Shown: positions 8,371-16,832, numbered from the stretch's first letter. The stretch: DNA of 64,000 nucleotides from Nocardiopsis alborubida (GCF_012396365.1 NZ_JAAXPG010000003.1:62001-126000); one strand, 5' to 3'. Notes: generated by a model from the sequence alone, not told the origin. Translations and numbers: made by a program.

Positions 8371-9870
8371 CTACTGGGCGTCCTCGTGCTCGACCCAGTC
8401 CAGGGTGCGGCGCACGGCCTTGTTCCAGTTGCGGTACTCGCGCTCGCGCACGGCGGGCTCCATCTTCGGGGTCCACTCGGCGGCCTTGTGCCAGTTGGCG
8501 CGCAGCGTCTCGACGTCGGGCCAGTAGCCCACGGCCAGTCCCGCGGCGTAGGCGGCGCCCAGGCAGGTGGTCTCGGCGACCATCGGGCGCACGACCTCGG
8601 TGTCGAGCACGTCGGACAGGATCTGCATGAGCAGGTTGTCGGCGGTCATGCCGCCGTCCACCTTGAGCGTGGTCAGCTCCGTGGGCGCGTCGGCGTTCAT
8701 CGCGTCGACGACCTCGCGGGTCTGCCACGCGGTCGCCTCCAGGACGGCGCGCGCGATGTGGCCCTTGTTGACGTAGCCGGTCAGGCCCGCCATGACGCCG
8801 CGCGCGTCGCTGCGCCAGTGCGGGGCGAACAGGCCGGAGAAGGCGGGCACGATGTAGCAGCCGCCGTTGTCCTCCACGGTGCGGGCCAGCGTCTCGATCT
8901 CGGGGGCGGTGGAGATCAGGCCCAGGTTGTCGCGCAGCCACTGCACGAGGGAGCCGGTCACCGCGATGGAGCCCTCCAGCGCGTACACGGCCGGTTCGTC
9001 GCCGAGCTTGTAGCCCAGCGTGGTGAGCAGGCCGTTCTCGGAGGTCACCGGCTCGGTGCCGGTGTTCATCACCAGGAAGGTGCCGGTGCCGTAGGTGCCC
9101 TTGACGTCGCCCGGGTCGAAGCAGGTCTGGCCGAACAGGGCGGCGTGCTGGTCGCCCAGCGAGGAGGCGACGGGGGTTCCGGCCAGGTAGCCGTTGGCCT
9201 CGCCGTAGACCTCCGAGGACGAGCGGATCTCGGGCAGGATGCCCTCGGGGATACCGATGGCCTCCAGGATCTCGGGGTCCCACTGGAGGGTGGACAGGTT
9301 CATCAGCATGGTGCGGCTGGCGTTGGTCACGTCGGTGACGTGGCGGCCGGTCAGCTTCCAGATGATCCAGGTGTCCATGGTGCCGAACAGGACCTCGCCG
9401 CGCTCGGCGCGTCCGCGCAGGCCGTCGACGTTGTCGAGCAGCCAGCGCAGCTTGGGGCCGGAGAAGTAGGTGGCCAGCGGCAGCCCGCACCGCTCGCGGA
9501 AGCGGTCCTGCCCCTCCTCGCCGCCCAGCTCGCGGACCAGGTCGTCGGTGCGGGTGTCCTGCCAGACGATGGCGTTGTGGACCGGCTCGCCCGTCTCGCG
9601 GTCCCAGACCAGGGTGGTCTCGCGCTGGTTGGTGATGCCGATGGCCGCGATCTGGTCGGGGGTGATGTCGTTCTTGTCCAGAGCCCCCCGGACGACCGCC
9701 TCGACGTTGGTCCAGATCTCCGAGGCGTCGTGTTCGACCCAGCCTGGCCTGGGGAAGATCTGCCTGTGTTCGCGTTGGTCGACCGAGACGATACGTCCGT
9801 CGCGGTCGAAGAGGATGCAGCGGCTCGACGTGGTGCCCTGGTCGATCGCGGCGACGTACTGCTGACTCAT
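8371..9870 (-). CDS. glpK: Glycerol kinase
   Basis: A 499-residue FGGY-family kinase that converts glycerol to sn-glycerol 3-phosphate with ATP. The N-terminal phosphate-binding motif DQGTTSSR is at residues 10-17, and [10 protein letters not shown] and WQDTRTDD are typical glycerol kinase segments; full family length is present. The ATG at 9870 is chosen as the family-standard start ([13 protein letters not shown]). A predicted IclR operator lies 73-89 bases upstream. It heads the minus-strand glycerol unit and is itself downstream of the IclR regulator. Confidence 0.97.
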   Translation of the reverse strand: MSQQYVAAIDQGTTSSRCILFDRDGRIVSVDQREHRQIFPRPGWVEHDASEIWTNVEAVVRGALDKNDITPDQIAAIGITNQRETTLVWDRETGEPVHNAIVWQDTRTDDLVRELGGEEGQDRFRERCGLPLATYFSGPKLRWLLDNVDGLRGRAERGEVLFGTMDTWIIWKLTGRHVTDVTNASRTMLMNLSTLQWDPEILEAIGIPEGILPEIRSSSEVYGEANGYLAGTPVASSLGDQHAALFGQTCFDPGDVKGTYGTGTFLVMNTGTEPVTSENGLLTTLGYKLGDEPAVYALEGSIAVTGSLVQWLRDNLGLISTAPEIETLARTVEDNGGCYIVPAFSGLFAPHWRSDARGVMAGLTGYVNKGHIARAVLEATAWQTREVVDAMNADAPTELTTLKVDGGMTADNLLMQILSDVLDTEVVRPMVAETTCLGAAYAAGLAVGYWPDVETLRANWHKAAEWTPKMEPAVREREYRNWNKAVRRTLDWVEHEDAQ

Positions 9871-9942
9871 CGGGTGCTCGCCTTCAGGGTGGGGCTCGGG
9901 ACGGGGCCGGACGCACACGGTTTCGGATTAAACCCGCACGTT

Positions 9943-9959
9943 GTACGACATTGACGTAT
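9943..9959. promoter_or_regulatory. Predicted IclR/GylR operator upstream of glpK
   Basis: GTACGACATTGACGTAT matches the left half of the regulator's own operator exactly and its right half partly. It lies in the 322-base gap between the iclR stop and the glpK ATG, where the glpK promoter must be. The remainder of this gap (9960-10192) is GC-rich with no gene. Confidence 0.6.
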
Positions 9960-10192
9960 GAGTAGCCGTTAGTTTCATCCGTCTTTCCTTCCCATGTCAA
10001 GGCCGCGTGACGCAATCGTGTCGCGTGCGTCACGCCCTCCCGGCGGCAACGCTGCCAGGCGCGGGCGAACGCCGGAAGCCGCCGCGCGGGAGGCGTCCCG
10101 CGGGCGTTCGGGCACGGGAGGGGGACGCGTTCGCGGACCGCCGGCTGGGGGCGGCGGGGGGAGAGACGGAGCGGAGCCCCGAGGAGGCAGGC

Positions 10193-10984
10193 TCAGTAGG
10201 GGGTGACGCCGAGTTCCCGGGAGATGGCCCGCGCCGCGTCGCGCACGTAGGAGACCTGCTCCATGTCGGGCCTGCCCCCCTCGCCGCGCAGGCGCTCGAC
10301 GGCGCCGCGAACCCCGATGGCGCCGACGGTCGTGCCGCGCCGGTCGCGGATGGGGGCGGCGATGGAGACCTCGCCGTCCACGAGCTCCTCGGCCTCCCAC
10401 GCCCAGCCGTCGTCGCGCACCTGGTCGAGCTGGCGCTCCAGTGCGGCGGGGGAGGTGACGGTGTGCCGGGTGAAGGAGGTCAGGACCGGGGCCCCGCCGG
10501 TCTCGACCACGGCCGGGTCCTCCTCGGGGGCCGCCAGGGGGTCGAAGGCCATGAGGACCTTGCCGATGGCGGTGGCGTGCAACGGCAGCAGGGTGCCCAC
10601 GTCCAGGGTCTGCTGTGAGGCGTCGGGACGGAACACGTGGTGGACCACGAGCACCTGGTGCTTGTGCAGGGTGCCGATCCGCACGCTCTCGCCGCTGCGC
10701 GAGGCCAGGCTGTCCGCCCAGTTAAGGGCGCGGGTGCGCAGCTCGTTGCCGTCCAGGTAGCGGGTGCCCAGGCTGAGCATGCCCCCGCCCAGGCGGTAAC
10801 GGCCCGACTCGGGGTCCTGCTCGACGAAGCCCACGTGCTGGAGGGTGCGCAGGATGCCGAGCACGGTGCCCTTGGGCAGCTCCAGGGACCGGGAGATCTC
10901 CGCCAGGCTGAGCCCGCGGGCGCCGGTGGCCAGGATCCGGAGGATGGCTGCCGCGCGTTCGATCGACTGGATTCTTCCCGGCAT
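10193..10984 (-). CDS. gylR: IclR-family transcriptional regulator, GylR-like
   Basis: A 263-residue regulator: winged helix-turn-helix at about residues 5-65 (IQSIERAAAILRIL, then a recognition segment near LELPKGTVLGILRTL) and an IclR effector domain behind it (HATAIGKVLMAF is a typical effector-domain motif). In Streptomyces the IclR protein GylR controls glycerol genes and its own gene; the position beside glpK and the shared palindrome at four promoters suggest the same role. The ATG at 10984 lies 21 bases from its own operator. The symbol rests on context; the effector (glycerol or glycerol 3-phosphate) is inferred. Confidence 0.88.
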   Translation of the reverse strand: MPGRIQSIERAAAILRILATGARGLSLAEISRSLELPKGTVLGILRTLQHVGFVEQDPESGRYRLGGGMLSLGTRYLDGNELRTRALNWADSLASRSGESVRIGTLHKHQVLVVHHVFRPDASQQTLDVGTLLPLHATAIGKVLMAFDPLAAPEEDPAVVETGGAPVLTSFTRHTVTSPAALERQLDQVRDDGWAWEAEELVDGEVSIAAPIRDRRGTTVGAIGVRGAVERLRGEGGRPDMEQVSYVRDAARAISRELGVTPY

Positions 10985-11004
10985 TGCGGTGCTACCACTC
11001 TCTA

Positions 11005-11021
11005 GTACGACAATGTCATAC
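11005..11021. promoter_or_regulatory. Predicted autoregulatory operator of the IclR/GylR gene
   Basis: GTACGACAATGTCATAC is almost a perfect 8-1-8 palindrome (one half-site difference) immediately upstream of the regulator gene. It is the best copy of the motif also seen before glpK and twice before glpD. Confidence 0.65.
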
Positions 11022-11146
11022 GCGGAATGCTACTACGCGTTGTGACGCGCGGCACGACCGCGGCAGCCGGACGGTCAGGCGGTCGGCACAGTCTAGTGGA
11101 CCGGCCGAAACCGTCGCTGGTGTGTCATGAGGCCCTGACCTGCGAT

Positions 11147-11201
11147 GATCTTGTACTTATGGCGAGGTTGGACGGTCGAGGCGCGCTATAGGTACAAGAT
11201 C
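11147..11201. repeat. 55-bp hairpin repeat, copy 1
   Basis: Arms GATCTTGTACTTATGGC (11147-11163) and GCTATAGGTACAAGATC (11185-11201) pair over essentially all 17 positions with a 21-base loop. A second element of identical architecture lies at 55711-55765 in inverted orientation, and similarity continues into the flank (GACCTGCGAT at 11137-11146 matches the other copy's flank). It sits about 50 bases past the threonine-aldolase-like stop. There is no T tract and no open frame; it may be an intergenic repeat, a small structured RNA or a 3' processing element. Confidence 0.75.
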
Positions 11202-11250
11202 GCGGCGGAGGGGGCGACCCCGGTTCACGGCATGAGGTCGGCAGCCGGGG

Positions 11251-12255
11251 TCACAGCTCGGCGGTGGCCTCGGCCACGCCCCGGGCGGCCTCCTCGACGT
11301 CGCGGTCGGTGGTCTCCAGGTGCACCACCAGGCGCACGGCGTCGCCGATGCCCAGCCCCGCGACCCCGTGGCGGGCGAAGGCCTCGGCGTGGCGCGCGCC
11401 CTGCCCGGCCGGGGTGGGCACCAGCACCATGTTGGTCTGCGCCCGCACGGCCAGCCCGGTCTGATCGGCGATCAGCCGGGCCAGCTCCGCGGCGCGCTCG
11501 TGGTCCTCGGCCATCCGCTCCCGGTGGTGGCGCAGCGCGTACAGGGCCCCGGCGGCGATGATCCCGGCCTGGCGCATCCCCGCGCCCAGCAGCTTGCGCC
11601 CGCGCCGGGCCCTGCGCACCGTGTCGGCGTCCCCGGCCAGCGCCGAGCCCACCGGTGCGCCCAGGCCCTTGGAGAAGCACACCGACACCGTGTCGAACCC
11701 GTCCGCGACCTCCGCTGGAGTCGCGCCCAGGGCGGTGGCCGCGTTCCACAGCCGCGCCCCGTCCAGGTGCGCGCGCAGCCCGTGCCGGTGCGCGAACCCG
11801 GTGACCCGGCGCTGCTCGGCCAGCGGCAGGACCCGGCCGGTGAAGGTGTTCTCCAGCCACACCAGGGCGGGCTCGGCCCGGTGGACGTCGCCCCGGCCCG
11901 CGATCCACGACTCCAACAGGGCGTCGGTGGGGCAGAGGCCGTCCGAGTACAGGCGCGGCAGGGCCCGGGCCAGCACCGCGGTCGCGCCCTGCTCGTCACC
12001 GATGAGGTGGTGGTTCTCGTGCGCCCACACCTCCTCGCCGCTGCGGGTGGACACGTACAGCCCCAGCTGGTTGGCCATGTGCCCGGACGGCACGTACAGC
12101 GCGGCCTGCCTGCCCAACAGCCCGGCGGTCTCCTCCTCCAGTTCCCGCACGGTCGGGTCCTCGCCCCACACGTCGTCGCCGACCTCGGCCTCGGCCATGG
12201 CCCTGCGCATGGCCGGGGTGGGTCGGGTGACGGTGTCGGAACGCAGGTCGATCAT
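11251..12255 (-). CDS. Threonine aldolase-type PLP lyase (beta-eliminating lyase family)
   Basis: A 334-residue fold-type I PLP enzyme. The start MIDLRSDTVTRPT and later GDDVWGEDPTV are signatures of low-specificity L-threonine aldolases, which cleave threonine or allo-threonine to glycine and acetaldehyde. The Schiff-base lysine is K196 in CFSKGLGAPVGS, and HLDGARLWNAA is the cofactor-contacting segment. ATG at 12255 starts exactly at the conserved N-terminus with AGGAGGAAG upstream. It lies on the same strand as, and 103 bases downstream of, the MarR gene. The stereospecificity and true substrate are not determinable here. Confidence 0.9.
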   Translation of the reverse strand: MIDLRSDTVTRPTPAMRRAMAEAEVGDDVWGEDPTVRELEEETAGLLGRQAALYVPSGHMANQLGLYVSTRSGEEVWAHENHHLIGDEQGATAVLARALPRLYSDGLCPTDALLESWIAGRGDVHRAEPALVWLENTFTGRVLPLAEQRRVTGFAHRHGLRAHLDGARLWNAATALGATPAEVADGFDTVSVCFSKGLGAPVGSALAGDADTVRRARRGRKLLGAGMRQAGIIAAGALYALRHHRERMAEDHERAAELARLIADQTGLAVRAQTNMVLVPTPAGQGARHAEAFARHGVAGLGIGDAVRLVVHLETTDRDVEEAARGVAEATAEL

Positions 12256-12358
12256 GGCGTCTTCCTCCTGGCGGGACGCGTGCCCTCGGGCGAGGGGAGC
12301 GGACCCGGGGGCCGTGTCCGGGGTGAACGGGTGTCCGCCCGACGATACTGCCCGGCGC

Positions 12359-12814
12359 TCAGTCGCTCCCGATCCGGTCCAGGGCCCGCGAGAGCTGGCG
12401 CAGCGCCTCCAGCACGCGCGCGCTGTCCTCCTCGCCCAGCTCGGTGACCAGGGCCTCGGCCACCCGGTTGTGGTCGGGACCGATCCGGCGCAGGGCGTCC
12501 AGGCCCTCCCCCGTGGCGGCGAGCAGCTTGGCGCGGCTGTGCGCCGGGTTCGGCCGGTACTCGGCCAGCCCCTGTTCCACCAGCAGGTCGGCGATGCGCT
12601 GCACACTCTGCCGCGTGGTGCCGAAGCGGCGGGCGACCGCCGACACCGGCAGGGGCTCACGGGTCACCGCGCCGAGCACCTGCCAGCGCGCGGCGGTCAG
12701 CCCGGCGGTGCGGGCCAGCTCCTCGGCCACCGACAGGAGCTGTCCGTTGAGGCGGAAGACGGTGAGCGCGGTCCCGGTGAGCAGGTCGGAGTGTCTGTCC
12801 TCGGCAGGGGCCAT
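12359..12814 (-). CDS. MarR-family transcriptional regulator
   Basis: A 151-residue winged-helix protein; the core ARRFGTTRQSVQRIADLLVEQGLAEYRPNPAHSR splits into recognition helix and wing as in MarR proteins, with flanking dimerisation helices at both ends. The ATG at 12814 is two bases after the stop of the DJ-1 gene and is served by a GGAGG inside that gene, so the two are one operon. Two palindromes overlapping the DJ-1 start (13449-13482) are its likely operators, suggesting autorepression relieved by a small ligand or oxidant. A longer frame that starts inside the upstream gene is rejected. Confidence 0.9.
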   Translation of the reverse strand: MAPAEDRHSDLLTGTALTVFRLNGQLLSVAEELARTAGLTAARWQVLGAVTREPLPVSAVARRFGTTRQSVQRIADLLVEQGLAEYRPNPAHSRAKLLAATGEGLDALRRIGPDHNRVAEALVTELGEEDSARVLEALRQLSRALDRIGSD

Positions 12815-12816
12815 GT

Positions 12817-13449
12817 TCAGGCCCCCTCCAGCAGCACGTGGTAGGCGCCGGGGTCGTGCTCGGCGTGCAGCCGGTACCACGCGTCGAGGACGCGGGGCGT
12901 GTACAGGTCCAGGGCCGCGAAGACCTCACGGGCGAACTCCAGGGGCGCGGTGGGCCCCGCGGTGATGAGGCCGCCGTCGGAGACCGCGAGCGCGGAGCGG
13001 TAGCGGCGCATGCCGGCGTAGCCGGTGGCCAGCAGGTACTCGGGCGCGGCGCTGGTGTGGTCGCGGTAGTCCAGGAGGCCCTCCCGGGCGAGCCCGGCCG
13101 TGGCGCCGCAGATGGCCGCCACCGGTACGCCGGCGTCGAGCCAGATCCCGGCCGCCGAGGCGAACGGGGAGAAGGACTCGGGGTCGAGGTCCCAGCCGTC
13201 GGCCCCCGGCAGGATCAGCATCGCGCTGGAGGAGGGCTTGAGCTGGGGCAGGGTGATGTCCGGAAGGATGGTCAGTCCGCCCGCGGTCGTGACGGGCGCA
13301 CCGGTGAGGCCGACGGTCACCACGTCGTAGCGCCCGGGGTCGCGCTGCCAGTCGCCGCCCCGGATGGTCGCGGTGGTGTGCCCGATCTCCCAGTCCGCCA
13401 GCTGGTCGTACACGGCGAGGTGGACGGTCTGCCTGGTGTCTTCGATCAT
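12817..13449 (-). CDS. DJ-1/PfpI-family protein
   Basis: A 210-residue protein of the class I glutamine amidotransferase-like superfamily. The nucleophile-elbow cysteine is C114 in AAICGATAG, with an acidic residue early in the chain (D19/E21 region) as in DJ-1/PfpI proteins. Members act as glyoxalases, chaperones or amidases; this protein carries no clear specificity marker. It is cotranscribed with the MarR gene behind it. Its ATG overlaps a perfect 16-bp palindrome, so its transcript may be nearly leaderless and controlled by that MarR protein. Confidence 0.85.
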   Translation of the reverse strand: MIEDTRQTVHLAVYDQLADWEIGHTTATIRGGDWQRDPGRYDVVTVGLTGAPVTTAGGLTILPDITLPQLKPSSSAMLILPGADGWDLDPESFSPFASAAGIWLDAGVPVAAICGATAGLAREGLLDYRDHTSAAPEYLLATGYAGMRRYRSALAVSDGGLITAGPTAPLEFAREVFAALDLYTPRVLDAWYRLHAEHDPGAYHVLLEGA

Positions 13450-13464
13450 GACAGCATGCTGTCA
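13449..13464. promoter_or_regulatory. MarR operator 1 (perfect 16-bp palindrome at the start codon)
   Basis: TGACAGCATGCTGTCA is self-complementary and shares its first base with the DJ-1 ATG. Together with the second site it would block transcription of the DJ-1/MarR operon. Confidence 0.75.
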
Positions 13465-13468
13465 AATG

Positions 13469-13482
13469 GACAACATACTGTC
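13469..13482. promoter_or_regulatory. MarR operator 2
   Basis: GACAACATACTGTC is a degenerate copy of the adjacent palindrome, with centres 19 bases apart, about two helical turns. On the minus strand TTGACA at 13479-13484 could be a -35 element embedded in it. Confidence 0.6.
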
Positions 13483-14042
13483 AACGATCGAGGGGGCGGA
13501 TCGGCGTCGTCCGGTGCGTCCGATGCGCCCTCTGAGGGGATATGCGCTGGTCCGCAGGCCAGGCGGTCGGCGCGCCCACGGACATCATGGATCAGGTGTC
13601 GCCCGTCGTGCTTTTTCGGCCGGTCTACAAGTGCGCGTCTCCCCTGAAGAAACCCGGAAAGTTACCCCGGTCGGTGCCGGTGGGGCGCGGGTTGGCGGCC
13701 GGCGCGAGGAAGTCGAACCCGTTCGTGTGGTCCGCCCCGCGGGGGCCGAGGGGCGGGGCCGAGCACGCCCAGTCCCGGCGGGCCCTCGGTCCGCGTTCCG
13801 CCCCCGACCGCCGCGGAGTGACGACCGAACGCATCGCTGTGTCGCATGTCACCCCTGCCCTGGAAGCTGCTGGTGGGTCGGGTTTCCGGTGACGCAGGTC
13901 TCGTGGGCGTAACAGAACGGAACGGCGGTGTTCACATAACCTCACAAATGGTATTACCATTCTCGGAGCCTGCCCCCAGAGCAGGTCGGAGTCGTACTCC
14001 CGTACAGCTCAGCACCACCGCACACCCACGGAAGGCTCCGTC
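13483..14042. promoter_or_regulatory. Gene-free divergent region between the DJ-1 operon and gntP
   Basis: Apart from the operator at 13947-13961, nothing gene-like is convincing in this stretch of roughly 560 bases. Short open frames on both strands have poor starts. It must hold the gntP promoter; the part nearest gntP is A+T-richer, with TTCACATAACCTCACAAATG at 13931-13950. Confidence 0.4.
13947..13961. promoter_or_regulatory. Predicted GntR operator upstream of gntP
   Basis: AATGGTATTACCATT is a perfect 7-1-7 palindrome about 80 bases before the gntP ATG. A related sequence lies before gntK. It resembles in its core the GGTA-containing sites known for actinobacterial gluconate regulators. 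Confidence 0.65.
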
Positions 14043-15419
14043 ATGGAGAACTTCGAACCCGTCTACGGGACGGGCCCCCTTCTCGGGATCGCTGCGGGCG
14101 CCATCGCCCTCCTGCTGTTCCTGATCATCCGCCTCAAGCTGCACGCGTTCGTGGCACTCATCCTGGTCAGCGTCCTGACCGCCCTGGCGACCGGCATCCC
14201 CGTCTCCGGGGTGGTGCCCACTCTCCTGGACGGCTTCGGGGGCACCCTCGCCAACGTCGCCCTGCTCGTCGGGCTCGGTGTGATGATCGGCCGCATGCTG
14301 GAGATCACCGGTGGCGCGGCCGTCCTGGCCGGGGCGCTGATCAGGCTCTTCGGTGAGAAGCGCGCGCCGCTCGCACTCGGGGTGGCCTCGCTGCTCTTCG
14401 GCTTCCCGATCTTCTTCGACGTCGGCCTCATCGTCATGCTGCCGATCGTCTTCAGCGTGGCCCGCCGCGTCGGCGGGTCCGTGCTCATGTACGCGCTGCC
14501 CACGGCGGGCGCCTTCGCGGTCATGCACGCCTTCGTGCCCCCGCACCCCGGACCGGTCACCGCGGCGGTGGAGGTCGGGGCGGACATGGGGCTGGTGCTC
14601 CTGGTCGGCACCGTCCTGGCCATCCCCACCTGGTACCTGGCCAGCTACCTGTTCGGCCTGTGGGCCGGGAAGAAGTGGGAGCTGCCGGTCCCCGAGGACA
14701 TCATGTCCGACGGCACCGTCGAGCACGAGAACCCGCCGCACCTGGGTACCGTCATGGCCATCCTCCTGCTGCCGATGCTGCTGATCTTCGCCAACACCGG
14801 TGTGACCACGTTCGTCTCCACGGGCGCGGTGTCCGCCGAGGCCACGTGGGTGCAGGTCCTCCAGCTGCTCGGCCAGACCCCGATCGCGCTGCTCATCACC
14901 GTGCTCTTCGCGATGGTCGTGCTCAGCCGGGGCCGCTTCACCCGCCAGCGGGTGGAGGAGATCGTCGGCGGCGCGCTCGGCCCGGTCTGCGCCATCATCC
15001 TCATCACCGGCGCCGGCGGCATGTTCGGCGGCGTGCTGCGCACCAGCGGCATCGGCGACGCCCTCGCCGACAGCCTGGAGTCCACCGGCCTGCCGGTGAT
15101 CGTCGCCGCCTTCGTCATCGCGCTCGCGCTGCGCGTCGCCCAGGGCTCGGCCACCGTCGCCATCACCACGGCGGCGGGTCTGATCGCCCCGGCCGTGGCG
15201 GCCGCATCGGGACTGTCCTCGATCGACCTGGCCCTGATCGTCATCGCGATCGCCTCCGGCGCCACCGCCCTGTCGCACGTCAACGACTCCGGGTTCTGGC
15301 TGGTCGGCCGTTTCCTGGGTATGGACGTCAAGACAACGCTCAAGACCTGGACGGTCATGGAGACCCTGATCGGCTTCATCGGCTTCGGGCTCGCCTTCGG
15401 ACTCAGCCTGGTGCTGTGA
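14043..15419 (+). CDS. gntP: Gluconate/H+ symporter, GntP family
   Basis: A 458-residue integral membrane protein with about 12-14 helices. Segments GLGVMIGRMLEITGGA, FGFPIFFDVGLIVMLPIVF, HAFVPPHPGPVTAA and ATALSHVNDSGFW are hallmark GntP/GntT motifs. It would import gluconate, which GntK then phosphorylates for the pentose phosphate or Entner-Doudoroff route. The ATG at 14043 follows GGAAGG (14031-14036) six bases upstream. Its gene converges on the GntR regulator gene across a shared hairpin. A perfect palindrome upstream points to GntR repression. Related sugar acids cannot be excluded as substrates. Confidence 0.93.
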   Translation: MENFEPVYGTGPLLGIAAGAIALLLFLIIRLKLHAFVALILVSVLTALATGIPVSGVVPTLLDGFGGTLANVALLVGLGVMIGRMLEITGGAAVLAGALIRLFGEKRAPLALGVASLLFGFPIFFDVGLIVMLPIVFSVARRVGGSVLMYALPTAGAFAVMHAFVPPHPGPVTAAVEVGADMGLVLLVGTVLAIPTWYLASYLFGLWAGKKWELPVPEDIMSDGTVEHENPPHLGTVMAILLLPMLLIFANTGVTTFVSTGAVSAEATWVQVLQLLGQTPIALLITVLFAMVVLSRGRFTRQRVEEIVGGALGPVCAIILITGAGGMFGGVLRTSGIGDALADSLESTGLPVIVAAFVIALALRVAQGSATVAITTAAGLIAPAVAAASGLSSIDLALIVIAIASGATALSHVNDSGFWLVGRFLGMDVKTTLKTWTVMETLIGFIGFGLAFGLSLVL

Positions 15420-15425
15420 CCGCAC

Positions 15426-15466
15426 GGGCGGAACCCCGCCGTCCGCTCAGGACGCGGGTTCCGCCC
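15426..15466. terminator. Bidirectional hairpin between gntP and the gntR-type gene
   Basis: Perfect 11-bp arms GGGCGGAACCC (15426-15436) and GGGTTCCGCCC (15456-15466) around a 19-base loop. The right arm lies within the last codons of the convergent regulator gene. Confidence 0.6.
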
Positions 15467-16163
15467 TCCGGTCGTCCTCCAGCGCGACGGACACCTCGGT
15501 GACGATGGAGCGCATCGCGGCCTCCGCCACGTCGGGGAGGCCGTCCCGGATCGCCTGGGCCACGGCCTTGTGCAGCCGCAGCGCCTCCGGGCGCGGGTTG
15601 CGCGGCATCAGGTGGTAGGAGGTGCGTCCGACCAGGACCTCCGCCACCACCTGGGACAGGCCGACGAACATCTCGTTTCCGGACAGCTCCAGGATGCGGC
15701 GGTGGAACGTGACGTCCAACTCCAGGAAGGTCTCCAGGTCCCCGGCCCGCCCGGTGCGGACCATCTGGTCGGCGACCACCACCAGCTGGGCCCGCTCCTC
15801 GGCGTCTCCGCGCTCGGCGGCGAGCGCGGCGGCGCCCGGTTCCAGCGCGGCGCGCAGCTCGTTGAGCGAGCGCAGCTGCTCCATCCGGCCGGGTCCGGCC
15901 AGGCGCCAGCGGATGAGCTGGGGGTCGAAGACGCTCCAGTCCCGGCTCGGGCGCACGCGGATGCCGGTGCGGGGGCGGCTGACCACCAGCCGCATGGACT
16001 CCAGGACGCGCACGGCCTCGCGCGCGACCGTCCTGGAGACGCCGAAGTCCTGTTCCAGGCCCTGGAGGGTGAAGGTGTGGCCGGTCCGGTACTCGCCTGA
16101 GGCGATGGCGGGACCGAGCACCGCCAGCACCCGGTTGTGCAGTGTGCGGTGGTCAGCGGCCAT
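15447..16163 (-). CDS. GntR-family regulator, FadR (FCD) subfamily, probable gluconate repressor
   Basis: A 238-residue protein with an N-terminal winged helix (about residues 8-75; FTLQGLEQDFGVSRTVAREAV is the recognition region) and an all-helical FCD ligand domain behind it, including metal-type histidines in TFHRRILELSGN and LRLHKAVAQAI. The ATG at 16163 is preceded by GAGGAG. It is divergent from gntK and convergent with gntP; both carry palindromes with an ATTA/GGT core, which fits a local repressor relieved by gluconate or 6-phosphogluconate. The ligand is inferred from context. Confidence 0.88.
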   Translation of the reverse strand: MAADHRTLHNRVLAVLGPAIASGEYRTGHTFTLQGLEQDFGVSRTVAREAVRVLESMRLVVSRPRTGIRVRPSRDWSVFDPQLIRWRLAGPGRMEQLRSLNELRAALEPGAAALAAERGDAEERAQLVVVADQMVRTGRAGDLETFLELDVTFHRRILELSGNEMFVGLSQVVAEVLVGRTSYHLMPRNPRPEALRLHKAVAQAIRDGLPDVAEAAMRSIVTEVSVALEDDRRAEPAS

Positions 16164-16245
16164 CGTTCTCCTCGCGCTCCGGGACCGTCCGGTTGGCCAC
16201 ATGCGGCCGGGGGGTCACGCTGAAGCCTAGCCGGATTGATTGATA

Positions 16246-16261
16246 TCACTATTAATGGTGA
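16246..16261. promoter_or_regulatory. Predicted GntR operator between the regulator and gntK
   Basis: TCACTATTAATGGTGA is a near-perfect 8+8 palindrome with one mismatch, placed in the divergent promoter region 41 bases before the gntK ATG. It shares AATGGT with the perfect palindrome upstream of gntP. Confidence 0.55.
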
Positions 16262-16301
16262 CGCTTGCGGCCACGCAGGGGCACCACGACACGGAGAAAC
16301 C

Positions 16302-16832
16302 ATGCACTTTGTCTTCATGGGCGTCTCGGGTAGCGGCAAGACCACCGTCGCCGAACGTGTGGCCGAGCAGCTGGGTCTGCCCTTCGCCGAGGCCGACGAG
16401 TTCCACCCGCGGGCCAACATCGACAAGATGGAGGCGGGCGTCCCGCTGACCGACGAGGACCGCTGGCCGTGGCTCCACGAGCTGGCCCGCTGGATCGGCG
16501 AGCACGAGGCCGCCGGCGAGTCCACGGTCATGGCCTGCTCGGCGCTCAGGCACAGTTACCGCGACGTCCTGCGCCAGGCCGCCCCGGGGGTGCGCTTCCT
16601 GCACATGCACGGTTCCGCCGAGGTGATCTGGCGGCGGATCGAGGCACGTCGGGACCACTTCATGCCGCCCGCGCTCCTGGAGTCGCAGCTCGACACCCTG
16701 GAACGGCTGAAGGCGGACGAGCCCGGCCTCGAACTCGACGTCAGGGACGACGTGGAGTCCCTCGTCGGGCAGGCGCTGGAGTACGTGGGACCGCTGCTGC
16801 GTCCGGCGAAGGCGCCCGCCGTCGGGGACTGA
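16302..16832 (+). CDS. gntK: Gluconokinase
   Basis: A 176-residue P-loop kinase of the GntK type that makes 6-phosphogluconate from gluconate and ATP. Walker A GVSGSGKT is at residues 7-14; ADEFHPRANIDKMEAGVPLTDEDR is split into the substrate motif DEFH and the conserved GVPLTDEDR; CSALRHSYRDVLR and ARRDHFMP complete the family pattern. The ATG at 16302 matches the usual family start and has GGAG at 16293-16296; a longer upstream frame crosses the operator and is rejected. It pairs functionally with gntP across the regulator gene. Confidence 0.95.
   Translation: MHFVFMGVSGSGKTTVAERVAEQLGLPFAEADEFHPRANIDKMEAGVPLTDEDRWPWLHELARWIGEHEAAGESTVMACSALRHSYRDVLRQAAPGVRFLHMHGSAEVIWRRIEARRDHFMPPALLESQLDTLERLKADEPGLELDVRDDVESLVGQALEYVGPLLRPAKAPAVGD

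Noticed and set aside
13625..13960. A minus-strand frame between the DJ-1 operon and gntP
   Set aside because: Arginine/proline-rich translation, no Shine-Dalgarno sequence, and it covers the predicted GntR operator.
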